Of a stretch of DNA of 64,000 nt, positions 53,360 to 62,243 are shown one piece after another. Every line of letters begins with the position of its first letter. Positions within the stretch are counted from its first letter, which is position 1. The stretch is taken from NCBI RefSeq assembly GCF_001512285.1, contig NZ_LNUV01000006.1:94721-158720 (forward strand), written 5' to 3'. Both the position numbers and the translations under genes were made by a program. The notes beneath the pieces are model-generated. The model was not told where the DNA came from and did no database searches. It saw only the letters and a list, made by a program, of their open reading frames with translations. This stretch comes from Arthrobacter sp. EpRS71. Lineage in GTDB: Bacteria; Actinomycetota; Actinomycetes; Actinomycetales; Micrococcaceae.

Positions 53360-54321
53360 TATTCGACGCTCGACTTTCGGATCTGGCGGTACAGGATGAC
53401 GGAGATGACTACCAGGGTCATGGTCATGAGGAAGGCGATGGCCACACCGGGGCCGGTGGCGAAGTCCTGGAAGACGGTGCGGTAGGCAAGGACCACCAGG
53501 GAGGTGGTGGCGCTGACGGGGCCGCCGCCAGTGAGCAGGTAAATGGTGGGGAAATCGTTGACGCAGAAGATCGTCATGAGGATCCAGCTGATGTAGGTGG
53601 AGCGGGCGATCAGCGGGAGGGTGATCTGGGTGAACTGCTGCCAGGGGCTGGCACCGTCCATGCTGGCCGCTTCGTAGACAGTGGTGTCCACCGAGGCCAG
53701 GGCCGCGGAGATCATCATCATCATGAAGGGGAAGGACACCCAGACCTTGAACACCATCACGGTGATGGAGGCCAGGGTGGGATCTGCCAGGAACAGCGGG
53801 GTCCCCAAGCCGAGGCCCCGGAAGATCGAGGGGATCAGGCTGTCAGGGGTTGCCACCAGCCAGTTCCAGGCCGTGGAGGAGACCACGATCGGCACAACCC
53901 ACGGCAGGAGCAGCAGGACTTTGAAGGTGTTCCCTGCGGGGATCTTGGTCCTCAGCAACAGGGCGAGCCCCAGGCCCACCAGCCACGAGCCGAACACGCC
54001 AACAATGGTGAACCAGAGGGTGAACTGTGCTGCTTTCCAGAACGCGGGCGAGGACAGGACGTTGGCGAAGTTCTCGCCGCCTACGAAGTTTCCGGTCTGG
54101 AGCAGGTCGCCGTCGTGGGTGGCTTGTACTGCGGCGTGGATCAGCGGGTAGCCGTGGATCAGGACGAGCAGGACTACGGAGGGAATCAGGAGCCAGAAGA
54201 AGGTGCGCGTGGTTTGCGCGCTGAGCTTGCTCTTACGTCTTCCCGGGGAGGCCCCCGATCCGCCGGGGGCGAGCCCCCGGCGGGCCCGGGACAGGCCTGA
54301 TGGTGCGGTGGTGGATGTCAT
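53359..54321 (-). CDS. ABC sugar permease, MalF-like
   Basis: Permease of 320 residues. A basic, Gly/Ser-rich cytoplasmic N-terminus of about 35 residues is followed by six helices. The EAA loop is YEAASMDGASPWQQFTQITLPLI, and GGGPVSATTSLVVLAYRTVFQDF follows. It starts 13 bases after the binding-protein gene stop. Substrate follows that of the binding protein, probably an oligosaccharide or glycoside. Confidence 0.93.
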   Translation of the reverse strand: MTSTTAPSGLSRARRGLAPGGSGASPGRRKSKLSAQTTRTFFWLLIPSVVLLVLIHGYPLIHAAVQATHDGDLLQTGNFVGGENFANVLSSPAFWKAAQFTLWFTIVGVFGSWLVGLGLALLLRTKIPAGNTFKVLLLLPWVVPIVVSSTAWNWLVATPDSLIPSIFRGLGLGTPLFLADPTLASITVMVFKVWVSFPFMMMMISAALASVDTTVYEAASMDGASPWQQFTQITLPLIARSTYISWILMTIFCVNDFPTIYLLTGGGPVSATTSLVVLAYRTVFQDFATGPGVAIAFLMTMTLVVISVILYRQIRKSSVE

Positions 54322-54334
54322 GGCCGGTCCCGTT

Positions 54335-55666
54335 CTACTTCTTCAGGACCGATTCGAGGCCGGACTGGAAGGCCTGCAGTGCGCTCTTGGCATCTGCTGC
54401 CTGGCCGGTGAGGATCGACTGGCTGAACTGGTTCAGTGCCTGGCCGCCGTCCAATGCTGCGAGGTTGGCGTTGAGGGTGCTGCCCTGGGATGCGAAGGTC
54501 TTGGCGATGGGCTGCCAGTCCTTGACGATCTTCACGTTGTTGGGATCGTCGGCGAATTCAGGAATTTCGGTGATCGACTTGAACACCGGAAGCGCGGACA
54601 TGAGCTTCTGCTTCCACAGTTCCTTAAGCTGACCCAAGTAGTAGACCAGGAACTCTTCGGAAGCTTCCTGCGAGGGGGTGTTCTTGTACATCATGATGTT
54701 GTTCGGGAACACGATGGTGGCCTTGTCGCCATGCGGGCCGGTGATGGGGTCGGCCACCAGCAGGTCACCTGAGGTGTCGCCTACACGTTGCGGAACGTTG
54801 ACCTGGAAGAGGCCGAATCCAGCCTTGCCGTCCTTCCACTGCGCGGACATGTTGTCCGTGGTGTAACTGACGGCGGCGGGATCCACGATGCCGTTGGATA
54901 CCAGTTCGCGGACAAACTCAATCGCCTCCACGTTGCGGTCGTTGAGCAGGTCCAGCTCGCCGTCCTTGTTCCAAACGCCGCCGCCGTTGTTGACCATCAT
55001 CATGATCATGGAGTGGTTGCCGTAGTTGTTGCCCGAGCCGGCACCGGTGGCGAAGCCGAACGCGCCCACCTTCTTCAGGGCCTTGCCGGCCTCAAGGAGG
55101 GACGGCCAGTCCGTGGGGAGTGAGACTCCGGCCTTCTCGAACAGGGACTTGCGGTACCAGAACACGCGCATGTCCAGCTGCCACGGCACGGCGACGTAAC
55201 CCTTGTCTGACTTGAACGGATCCAGCACGCCGGGAAGGAAATCGTCGAACTGGCCGTTGGACTTCAGCTTCTCAATGACCTTGTCCGCGTACGCGATCTG
55301 GCCCTGCTGCTCAAACTGGAAGGCCTGGAAGCCGCCACCGGTGGATACTGCCGGGCCGGTCTTGGACGCGATGGCCGAGGAGAAGGTTTGGTAGAAGTTG
55401 TTCCACTGGATGATCTGGTAGTTGGCCTTGGCGTTGTTGGCACCTGCGAAGCCTTCAGCGATCTTCTTGGCGGAGTCGTTGTATGCGGGCGTTGCCCAGG
55501 GCATGTCCCAGAACTTGACGGTCCCACCGGCGCCGCCGCCTCCTCCGCCCTGGGTGGCTGAGCCGCCGCCGCAGGCGGCCAATAGCGGCACTGAAGCCGC
55601 CGCCGCGGTCAGGCCGAGGAAACCGCGGCGGGAGAAGGAACGGGAGGCTGCGGACTGAACATTCAT
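54335..55666 (-). CDS. ABC transporter sugar-binding lipoprotein, Tat-exported
   Basis: Extracellular binding protein of 443 residues. The signal has a canonical twin-arginine motif SRRGFLGL (residues 12-19) and a lipobox ending at Cys32 (LLAAC), followed by a Gly-rich linker. The mature part has KFWDMPWATPAYNDSAKKIAEGF and PWQLDMRVFWYRKSLFEKAGV, typical of family 1 sugar-binding proteins. The reading frame is open to 55882, but ATG at 55666 with AGGA upstream fits the signal peptide. Ligand unknown. Confidence 0.93.
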   Translation of the reverse strand: MNVQSAASRSFSRRGFLGLTAAAASVPLLAACGGGSATQGGGGGGAGGTVKFWDMPWATPAYNDSAKKIAEGFAGANNAKANYQIIQWNNFYQTFSSAIASKTGPAVSTGGGFQAFQFEQQGQIAYADKVIEKLKSNGQFDDFLPGVLDPFKSDKGYVAVPWQLDMRVFWYRKSLFEKAGVSLPTDWPSLLEAGKALKKVGAFGFATGAGSGNNYGNHSMIMMMVNNGGGVWNKDGELDLLNDRNVEAIEFVRELVSNGIVDPAAVSYTTDNMSAQWKDGKAGFGLFQVNVPQRVGDTSGDLLVADPITGPHGDKATIVFPNNIMMYKNTPSQEASEEFLVYYLGQLKELWKQKLMSALPVFKSITEIPEFADDPNNVKIVKDWQPIAKTFASQGSTLNANLAALDGGQALNQFSQSILTGQAADAKSALQAFQSGLESVLKK

Positions 55667-55785
55667 AGTGATTCCTTTCGGGACAGGCAACGCTGCGAAG
55701 CGTTTTTCAGAGCCGGTCCAGCTCAACTTTGAGTAGGGCAATGCGTAGTGAATGACTGGTAGTGCTGTTTGTTGTAAAGCTCGGG

Positions 55786-56601
55786 TTAGGAAAGGGCTGT
55801 GATGGATTCCGTGAGCGCCGCGAAGCGGTGCAGATCGGAGGGACTGGTGCCGGCGTCGAGGTGTCGCTTGAGCCGGCGCCACGTGGCGCGGTGAGCAGAT
55901 TCGTAGATCGTGGGAAGAAGCAGCTCGCCGTGAGGTCCGGTGACCTTGACCGTTGCCGGCCAGGCAGCCACCGGTTCCGGCAGCGTGACGCTGACGCCGC
56001 CGTCGTCGGTCAACAGGCGGAGGTCCAGCGCCGCCGGGCGTGCGTTCGACACCACGCCCTGGATGGCAACCGGCGCACCGTTGGCGAGGACCGCCGTGGT
56101 GGTGTAGCCGTGAGGTCCGCGGCTGAGGTGCCGGAGGTTCGCCAGCGGACCCGCAATGCGGACGACGGCGGCAAGATGGTCCGCGAACAACTCGCCGGAG
56201 TCGGTTCCCACGGCTGCTGTGGCTACCGTGTCGAGGAGGGCCGCGCGGCCGGACATGGAACGGACTGCGTCTTCGGCCGCAGGGATGGCCGGGTTGGAGG
56301 CCCAGCGCTGGTCGAGGACCACCACAGTGTTGTGTCGTGCGGCGGCTTCAGCCAGGGTTCCAACGCCTTCTGGCGCAGGGTTGACCACTATTACGGCGCG
56401 GGCTCCAGCGGTGATGGCTTCCGCGGCATCAGCAGCCCAACCTGGCTGTCCGGAGATGACATGGACGTCGGATTGGTTGGTGCCGGCAGCCGGGCCGAAG
56501 GACTCGGGAAGGGAAGCCACTGCCAGTGCCACAGCGCCAGCCTCCTGCGCCTCGGGAGTGGCCCGGACGGTGTACTGCTTGATGCCGTCGGTGGCGCTCA
56601 T
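55786..56601 (-). CDS. Gfo/Idh-like protein lacking the dinucleotide-binding motif
   Basis: Protein of 271 residues that I do not recognise as a named family. The N-terminal third looks like an altered Rossmann half (VHVISGQPGWAADAAEAITAGARAVIVVNPAPEGV then TLAEAAARHNTVVVLDQRW) but has no GxGxxG and no EKP. From about residue 150 it resembles the Gfo/Idh C-terminal sheet: YTTTAVLANGAPVAIQGV, then WPATVKVTGPHGELLLP and a closing helix LHRFAALTESITAL. It overlaps the upstream Gfo/Idh gene by four bases. It may be a non-catalytic partner subunit (inference). Alternative: an unrelated family. Confidence 0.78.
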   Translation of the reverse strand: MSATDGIKQYTVRATPEAQEAGAVALAVASLPESFGPAAGTNQSDVHVISGQPGWAADAAEAITAGARAVIVVNPAPEGVGTLAEAAARHNTVVVLDQRWASNPAIPAAEDAVRSMSGRAALLDTVATAAVGTDSGELFADHLAAVVRIAGPLANLRHLSRGPHGYTTTAVLANGAPVAIQGVVSNARPAALDLRLLTDDGGVSVTLPEPVAAWPATVKVTGPHGELLLPTIYESAHRATWRRLKRHLDAGTSPSDLHRFAALTESITALS

Positions 56602-57692
56602 GCGTGGGCTCCTTCGGCAACAGCGTGCTGGCTTTCGACGTTGGCCACCGTGGCATCGGCAATGTCCAGTGCGAAGGTGAGATCGTCAATCAGCGTTTGC
56701 GCAGACGGTGGCTGCTTGGTGCCGGCGGCCAAGGCAGCGAGTTCACGCCATTCACCTTCATAGCCGTTGTGTTCGAAGGGCCCGTGCACCGTTGTCTGCG
56801 AACCACGGGTGAAGGTTGCCACGGCGGAGCCGGCCTGGACGTAGGACGGCGTGAAGTCGATGCGGAGGGCAGCGTGGTCGGAAAAGGCCTCGAAGCTCCA
56901 CTCCGGTTTCCAGGTGTTGTTCATGGCTGCGCGGAGTTCGATGGTCCGCGTGGGGGTGCGGAGTGAGATGACATAGCCGAAGGGGCGGACATGGCGTGCC
57001 TCCAGCACCTCTACGTCCTTGAAGTCCGGAGTGAACCTGCGGATCAAAGGGAGGTCGTGAATGGCTAAGCCCATGACGCCGCCGCGGAGTGCGCCCTTGA
57101 TGACTTCGGGGTCCGTGTAGTCCGGAGTGCCGCCGGCCGGACGGGTGATGATCTCTGTGGCGAAGTCTTCAAAACGTGCGTTGGGCGGAAGGACGATCGA
57201 GGAGCGGATGGTGTGGGCCGTTTCCGGCAGGTCATCCCAGTTCTCTTGGGCGGCAAGCCAGCCCGGATCAAAGGTGTGCATGGCGCCCACGATGATGGGC
57301 ACGCCGGTTTCGGCGCTGACGGCGGCGATCTGCGCGGCTTCTTCGGCATTCATGGCGAAGGGCTTCTCGCAGAGGACCGCCTTCTTTCCGGCGCGGCAGG
57401 CGGCGATGACCTGTTCGGCGTGGAACTGGTGCGGGCTGCAGATGGCCACGATGTCCACAGCGGGGTCGCCGAGGAGTGCGTCGATGCTGGTGCTGTGAGT
57501 GGCACCGACCCGGGCTGCAACGGACTCAGCTACGGCGGGGTCCACATCCATGATGTGGCGGACAGTGAGGATCTCGCCCAGTCGGGCGAGGGATGGCAAG
57601 TGGATGGCCTGGGTGACCGGGCCGGCGCCGAGGATGCCAACACCCATGGGTTGGGGAAGTGCCTGCTGCGGTGCCTGTGGCTGGCTGGACAA
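56598..57692 (-). CDS. Gfo/Idh/MocA family oxidoreductase
   Basis: Oxidoreductase of 364 residues, first gene of the minus-strand operon. Rossmann motif GVGILGAGPVTQAIHLPSLA, catalytic-type KKAVLCEKPFAMN, then GGVMGLAIHDLPLIRRFTP with the conserved His/Asp. It overlaps the partner-like gene downstream by four bases. It is divergent from the ROK regulator at 57837, with a dyad between them. It could be the initial dehydrogenase of the pathway or act on a side substrate. Confidence 0.91.
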   Translation of the reverse strand: MSSQPQAPQQALPQPMGVGILGAGPVTQAIHLPSLARLGEILTVRHIMDVDPAVAESVAARVGATHSTSIDALLGDPAVDIVAICSPHQFHAEQVIAACRAGKKAVLCEKPFAMNAEEAAQIAAVSAETGVPIIVGAMHTFDPGWLAAQENWDDLPETAHTIRSSIVLPPNARFEDFATEIITRPAGGTPDYTDPEVIKGALRGGVMGLAIHDLPLIRRFTPDFKDVEVLEARHVRPFGYVISLRTPTRTIELRAAMNNTWKPEWSFEAFSDHAALRIDFTPSYVQAGSAVATFTRGSQTTVHGPFEHNGYEGEWRELAALAAGTKQPPSAQTLIDDLTFALDIADATVANVESQHAVAEGAHA

Positions 57693-57746
57693 GTTCAGTT
57701 ACCTCTTCGTAAGCGGACTGATGTGCTGCTCATCACAACCTAGAGG

Positions 57747-57774
57747 GACTTTTGACGAGCGTCAAGCAAAAGTC
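57747..57774. promoter_or_regulatory. Candidate ROK operator
   Basis: GACTTTTG (57747-57754) and CAAAAGTC (57767-57774) form an eight-base dyad; an offset inner dyad TTGACG/CGTCAA (57752-57765) overlaps it. It lies in the 144-base gap between the divergent sugar operon and the ROK gene and is a good candidate binding site for that regulator. Confidence 0.6.
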
Positions 57775-57836
57775 GAAATATTGCCGACAAACTTCTGCTG
57801 CATGACACGCATAAGCAATCGTGCTTCACTAAAGGC

Positions 57837-59054
57837 ATGACAACCGCCACCACTCACGACGCCGGAAATGCCTCCGTCCAGGAGGCCGGTAATCTCTCGC
57901 GTGCTGGCGATCTCTTCCAACTCCTCCGCGACGGCCAAGCCCGCACACGGGCCGAACTCGCAGTCACCACCGGGCTGGCCCGCTCAACGGTCGCTTCCCG
58001 CATCGACGCCCTCATCACTTCCGGACTGGTAGGCCCCGCAGGTGAGGCGAGCTCCAGCGGCGGCAGGCCGCCGTCGCGCTTTGCCTTCAACCCCGCCGCG
58101 CGCGTCGTCCTGGCCGTCGACGTCGGAGCCACCCACGTGATTGTTGCCGTCACCGACCTCAGCGGCAGCATCCTCGCCGAGCGGCGACTTGCACAAGAAG
58201 TTGCCGACGGACCCGAGGTTGTCCTCGGCCGCGTCGTCTCCGCAGGCCGTGAACTCCTTACCGAGGCGGGCCGCGAACCCGGCGACCTCGCGGGCATGGG
58301 CATCGGTCTGCCCGGGCCCGTAGAGCACGACACCGGGCGGCCCGTGAAACCGCCCATCATGCCGGGATGGGACGGATTCGACGTCGTCACGTACGTCCAG
58401 CGTTCGCTGCCTGTTCCCGTCCTGGTGGACAACGACGTCAACATCATGGCCCTCGGCGAACGAACCGCGTACTGGCCGGACCACGACAACTTCCTGTTCA
58501 TCAAGGTGGCCACCGGCATCGGCGCGGGCATCATCAGCAGCGGTGAACTGCAGCGGGGCGCCAACGGCACCGCCGGCGACCTCGGCCACGTCCGTGTTCC
58601 CCGCGGCGACGACGTCCTCTGCCGATGCGGCAACCACGGCTGCCTCGAAGCACTCGCCTCAGGTCCCGCCGTCGCGCGTCAACTTCAATCCCAAGGGCTG
58701 GAAGCTTCCACCGGTGCCGATGTCCTGCGGCTGGTGGGCGAAGGAAATCTGCAGGCCATTCAGGCGCTGCGGCAGGCGGGACGCGATGTTGGTGATGTCC
58801 TGGCAACCGTGGTCAACCTGCTCAACCCGTCCATGATCATCATTGGCGGCAGCGTAGGAGAAGCCGGCGAACACCTCGTGGCCGGCATTCGGGAAGTGGT
58901 CTACCGGCGCTCCCTGCCGCTGGCCACAACGCACCTGCGCATCGGCATTTCCATGGCCGGCGACCGCGCCGCCATCCTGGGTGCCAGCCAAATGGTCACC
59001 CAGTATGTCCTGTCCCCGGCAGTGATTGAGGCCACGCTCCAAGCGACGGGCTAA
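57837..59054 (+). CDS. ROK family transcriptional regulator
   Basis: Regulator of 405 residues with an N-terminal wHTH (LLRDGQARTRAELAVTTGLARSTVASRIDALITSGLV, about residues 26-65) and a ROK sugar-sensing domain: VLAVDVGATHVIVAVTD, PVLVDNDVNIMALGER, ATGIGAGIISSGEL, and the zinc motif CRCGNHGCLEAL. It is the NagC/XylR-like type without necessarily having kinase activity. Divergent from the 12-gene operon, it is its probable repressor, released by a sugar intermediate (inference). Confidence 0.93.
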   Translation: MTTATTHDAGNASVQEAGNLSRAGDLFQLLRDGQARTRAELAVTTGLARSTVASRIDALITSGLVGPAGEASSSGGRPPSRFAFNPAARVVLAVDVGATHVIVAVTDLSGSILAERRLAQEVADGPEVVLGRVVSAGRELLTEAGREPGDLAGMGIGLPGPVEHDTGRPVKPPIMPGWDGFDVVTYVQRSLPVPVLVDNDVNIMALGERTAYWPDHDNFLFIKVATGIGAGIISSGELQRGANGTAGDLGHVRVPRGDDVLCRCGNHGCLEALASGPAVARQLQSQGLEASTGADVLRLVGEGNLQAIQALRQAGRDVGDVLATVVNLLNPSMIIIGGSVGEAGEHLVAGIREVVYRRSLPLATTHLRIGISMAGDRAAILGASQMVTQYVLSPAVIEATLQATG

Positions 59055-59086
59055 GCCTTGTTTGGTGCCGGATCACGGGCAGTGGC

Positions 59087-60298
59087 GTGATAGCAATGAA
59101 AGTGATGTCTACTTTCTTTGCCAAAATTCCCCGCGGCTGGTTGATCCTCGCATGCATCGGCCTCATCGCCCTCAACATGCGCGGACCCTTTGTGGCCGTG
59201 GCCCCCGTGGTGGATTCCCTGCGTCAGGACCTGGGGTTCTCGCCGGTGGAACTCGGGCTGCTGACCGGCATTCCCGTACTCTGCTTCTCCCTCGCGTCCC
59301 CTTTGGCCTCGCTGGCCGGACGACGCCTCGGAGCTGAATTCGCCGTGATGCTGACGCTGCTCGGTGTGCTGGCCGGGGTGGTGATCCGCTCCAGTGGCGA
59401 CAGTGCCTTGGTCATGGCCGGCACGGTCATCATCGGTGTGGCCATCACCATCGGCAACATCGCGGTGCCACTCATCATCCGGCGCGACTTTGCGCCAAGG
59501 CGTCAGGCAACGGCCATGGGTGTGTACACCGCTGCCCTCAACATCGGCTCGTTCCTCACTTCGGTGGCGACTGCACCCCTGGCTGAGCTGGTGGGGTGGA
59601 GGCTGGCCCTGGCCGCGAGCGCCCTGTTGTCGTTGGCGGCCATCCTGTTCTGGGTGCCCACTGTGGGGGCGCGCCGGGCCTTTGTTCCGGCAGCTGTTCC
59701 TGTTCCTCCGGCGTCCTCGTCCGGCCCCGTTGCGGGTGTGGGCTGGTTGACGGTGGGCCTCACACTCGGCTTCGCGGGGCAGGCCTTTTCTTACTATGGC
59801 GTCACCGCGTGGCTGCCCAGCTTCCTGTCCGACGAACTCGCCATGGGCACCGCCGAAGCCGGTGCAGGGTCCTCGCTGTTCCAGATCTTCGCGATCGTGG
59901 GCGGCTTGGGCGTGCCGCTCCTGGCCCGCTTCGCCAGTACGACGACGGTGGCGGTCACCTTGAGTGCGATGTGGCTGACGGTTCCCGTGGGCTTGCTGCT
60001 GGCGCCTTCGCTGTGGTGGTTGTGGTCCTCGCTGGGCGGCGTTGCCCAAGGTGGGGGTATCACGGTGATCTTCATAGCCATTATCAAGTTCGCGCAATCC
60101 CAGGCCGCCGCCGGCAAGATGTCCGCCGTGGTGCAAGGGGTGGGCTACTGCTTCGCTGCCTTGGCTCCCACGATTATTGGCTATGTGCACAGTGTTACCG
60201 ACGGCTGGACGGTGCCGTTGTTCGTGATCCTCGGCTCGGTGCTCGCGTTCTGCGTGTCCACCACGTTGTCCGTGCGCTGGGTGGCCCGGCAGGGTTAG
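59087..60298 (+). CDS. MFS transporter, CynX/NimT-like
   Basis: Membrane transporter of 403 residues with about 12 helices. The first helix LILACIGLIALNMRGPFVAVAPVV and GLLTGIPVLCFSLASPLASLAGRRLG are typical of the CynX/NimT group, related to cyanate and nitroimidazole permeases. The start is uncertain: GTG 59087, ATG 59096 and ATG 59105 are all in frame, and none has a strong ribosome site. It is 32 bases after the ROK gene in the same direction. Substrate unknown. Confidence 0.86.
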   Translation: MIAMKVMSTFFAKIPRGWLILACIGLIALNMRGPFVAVAPVVDSLRQDLGFSPVELGLLTGIPVLCFSLASPLASLAGRRLGAEFAVMLTLLGVLAGVVIRSSGDSALVMAGTVIIGVAITIGNIAVPLIIRRDFAPRRQATAMGVYTAALNIGSFLTSVATAPLAELVGWRLALAASALLSLAAILFWVPTVGARRAFVPAAVPVPPASSSGPVAGVGWLTVGLTLGFAGQAFSYYGVTAWLPSFLSDELAMGTAEAGAGSSLFQIFAIVGGLGVPLLARFASTTTVAVTLSAMWLTVPVGLLLAPSLWWLWSSLGGVAQGGGITVIFIAIIKFAQSQAAAGKMSAVVQGVGYCFAALAPTIIGYVHSVTDGWTVPLFVILGSVLAFCVSTTLSVRWVARQG

Positions 60299-60318
60299 CT
60301 CTTCCGGTCCGATTCGAT

Positions 60319-60366
60319 GGTTCCCTGCTGAACGTGCCGTGCGCACGGCATGGTGCGCAGGGAACC
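60319..60366. terminator. Nested palindrome after the MFS gene
   Basis: Outer arms GGTTCCCTGC (60319-60328) and GCAGGGAACC (60357-60366) share one centre with the perfect inner 16-bp palindrome TGCCGTGCGCACGGCA (60335-60350). It starts 20 bases after the MFS stop. It lies between convergent MFS and aceB, so it is probably a terminator, or part of a larger structured element with the next stem. Confidence 0.7.
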
Positions 60367-60392
60367 CCCGGAATGGGGCGCTGGGCACAGAG

Positions 60393-60471
60393 AAGCCCCG
60401 CTGCTGGGCTGCCTCCCCGGCGGTCGGGGTCACTTGTTGCGAAGAGTGCAGGCAGCCCAGCGTCGGGGCTT
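60393..60471. terminator. Long stem-loop after aceB
   Basis: Arms 60393-60414 and 60450-60471 pair at 20 of 22 positions (AAGCCCCG and GCTGGGCTGCCT with complements, around one two-base mismatch). The 35-base loop contains a further CCCCG/CGGGG hairpin (60415-60429). It lies 28 bases beyond the aceB stop on the minus strand and likely terminates or protects the aceA-aceB mRNA. Confidence 0.75.
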
Positions 60472-60498
60472 GATGTGTCGCTTCCTCAGGTCCTGGAC

Positions 60499-62151
60499 CT
60501 AGGCGGCGACGAGTTCCTCTTTTGTGGCCTCTTCCTTGGCCTCGGTGAGGAAACGGGCGTACGCGGGGATGGTCAGGAAGGTGGGGAATTCTTCGGCCAG
60601 GGTGACTTCCTCGAAGATGGCGCGGGCATCAGCGAAGCGGTCCCCGTCGAAGCGTTCCAGCCGGGCGAATTCCTCGTCCAGCAGGTCCTCCACCCATTCA
60701 CGGGTGATGACGTCGCCGTTCTCGATGATGGCGTGGGAGTGGATCCACTGCCAGAGCTGGGACCGGGAGATCTCGGCTGTGGCGGCGTCTTCCATGAGGT
60801 TGTGGATTGCCACCGCACCGTTGCCGCGCAGCCAGGACTCGATGTAGCGGATGCCTACCTCGATGTTCAGGCGCACCCCGCCCTCGGTGATGGTGCCCTC
60901 CGTGCTGGCGATGTCAATCAGCGCGCGGTCATCGGGGGTGACGTCCTCGCGGCTGCGGTCCAGCTGGTTGGGCCGGTCTCCGAGAATTGAGTCGAACACC
61001 TCGCGGCATACCGGCACCAGGTCCGGGTGAGCCACCCAGGAGCCGTCAAAACCGTCGTTGGCCTCGCGGGTCTTGTCCGCACGTACCTTCTCGAACGATG
61101 CCTGGTTGGCGGCCTCGTCCTTCCGGTTCGGGACCGCTGCTGCCATGCCCCCGATCGCCATGGCACCGCGGCGGTGGCAGGCCCGGACCAGTTGCTCGGT
61201 GTAGGCGCGCATGAAGGGCTGGGTCATGGTCACCTGGCCGCGGTCCGGGAGCACGAAACGCGGTCCGCGGGTACGGAAGTTCTTGATCAGCGAGAAGATG
61301 TAGTCCCAGCGGCCGGCGTTCAAACCGCTCGCATGGTCCCGGAGTTCGTACAGGATTTCTTCCATCTCAAACGCGGCCGTGATGGTTTCGATCAGCACGG
61401 TGGCGCGGATGGTGCCCTGCGGGATACCCAGCAGATCCTGGGCCAGGACGAAGATGTCGTTCCACAGCCGGGCTTCGAGGTGGTTCTCAATCTTCGGCAG
61501 GTAGAAGTAGGGACCCTTGCCCTGGGCCAGCAGGCGGCGGGCGTTGTGGAAGAAGAACAGGCCGAAGTCCACAATGCCGCCGGCGATCGGCTTGCCGTCA
61601 ATGAGCATGTGCTTCTCCGGCAGGTGCCAGCCACGCGGACGGACCACAATGGTGGGCAGGTCCTCGGCGGACTTGAGCTTGTACTCCTTGCCCTCAGGGG
61701 ACGTGAAATCAATCCGACGCTCCAAAGCATCAGTCAGGTTCAGCTGGCCCTGGATGACGTTCCGCCACGTCGGCGTGGACGAATCCTCCATGTCAGCCAG
61801 CCACACCTTCGCACCCGAGTTCAGGGCGTTGATGGTCATCTTCTTATCCACCGGACCCGTGATCTCCACGCGACGGTCCTCCAAACCCGGTGCCGGGGGA
61901 GCGACGCGCCACGACGGATCATTCCGGATACCCTCAGTTTCCGGGCGGAACCGCGGATCCTGGCCGGCGGCGATCTGCCCACGACGTGTGTGCCGTGCCT
62001 GCATCAGCTCCTGACGACGATCCGCCGTAGCCCTGTGCAGCTTGCCGACGAACTCAAGCGCATCCGGTGTGAGGACCTCGTTCTGCCGGCAAATGGGCTG
62101 CGCGGTGATGGTGATGCCATTGATAGTGAAGTTGTCAGTGAAGCTGTTCAT
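60499..62151 (-). CDS. aceB: Malate synthase A
   Basis: Condenses acetyl-CoA and glyoxylate to malate in the glyoxylate shunt. The protein has about 550 residues, the size of the A-type enzyme. Features are [36 protein letters not shown] near residues 85-120, [26 protein letters not shown] in the barrel, and [20 protein letters not shown]. The frame extends to 62175, but that start lies inside palindrome copy 3; ATG at 62151 is preferred. It follows aceA on the same strand. Confidence 0.95.
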   Translation of the reverse strand: MNSFTDNFTINGITITAQPICRQNEVLTPDALEFVGKLHRATADRRQELMQARHTRRGQIAAGQDPRFRPETEGIRNDPSWRVAPPAPGLEDRRVEITGPVDKKMTINALNSGAKVWLADMEDSSTPTWRNVIQGQLNLTDALERRIDFTSPEGKEYKLKSAEDLPTIVVRPRGWHLPEKHMLIDGKPIAGGIVDFGLFFFHNARRLLAQGKGPYFYLPKIENHLEARLWNDIFVLAQDLLGIPQGTIRATVLIETITAAFEMEEILYELRDHASGLNAGRWDYIFSLIKNFRTRGPRFVLPDRGQVTMTQPFMRAYTEQLVRACHRRGAMAIGGMAAAVPNRKDEAANQASFEKVRADKTREANDGFDGSWVAHPDLVPVCREVFDSILGDRPNQLDRSREDVTPDDRALIDIASTEGTITEGGVRLNIEVGIRYIESWLRGNGAVAIHNLMEDAATAEISRSQLWQWIHSHAIIENGDVITREWVEDLLDEEFARLERFDGDRFADARAIFEEVTLAEEFPTFLTIPAYARFLTEAKEEATKEELVAA

Positions 62152-62170
62152 TGGAGTGTCCTTTCGGGGA

Positions 62171-62236
62171 CCCAACTGAGTCGCAGTAGATGCCGTTTTG
62201 GACGTTCATAACGGCATCTACTGCTACTTGGATGGG
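62171..62236. repeat. Intergenic palindrome family, copy 3
   Basis: Inverted repeat of 66 bp between aceA and aceB. The core arms GCAGTAGATGCCGTT (62183-62197) and AACGGCATCTACTGC (62210-62224) pair perfectly. Outer parts CCCAACTGAGTC and ACTTGGATGGG pair partly. The framework (CCCAACT, GCAG, GCCGTT) matches copies 1 and 2. Relative to copy 1, four base pairs are replaced by different complementary pairs, so the stem is kept while the sequence changed. As part of the aceA-aceB transcript it may affect relative expression. Confidence 0.85.
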
Positions 62237-62243
62237 GAAGTTT

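Noticed and set aside
59051..60433. 460-codon antisense frame over the MFS gene
   Set aside because: Product is Gly/His/Arg-rich without hydrophobic or domain structure, a typical shadow of a transporter gene.
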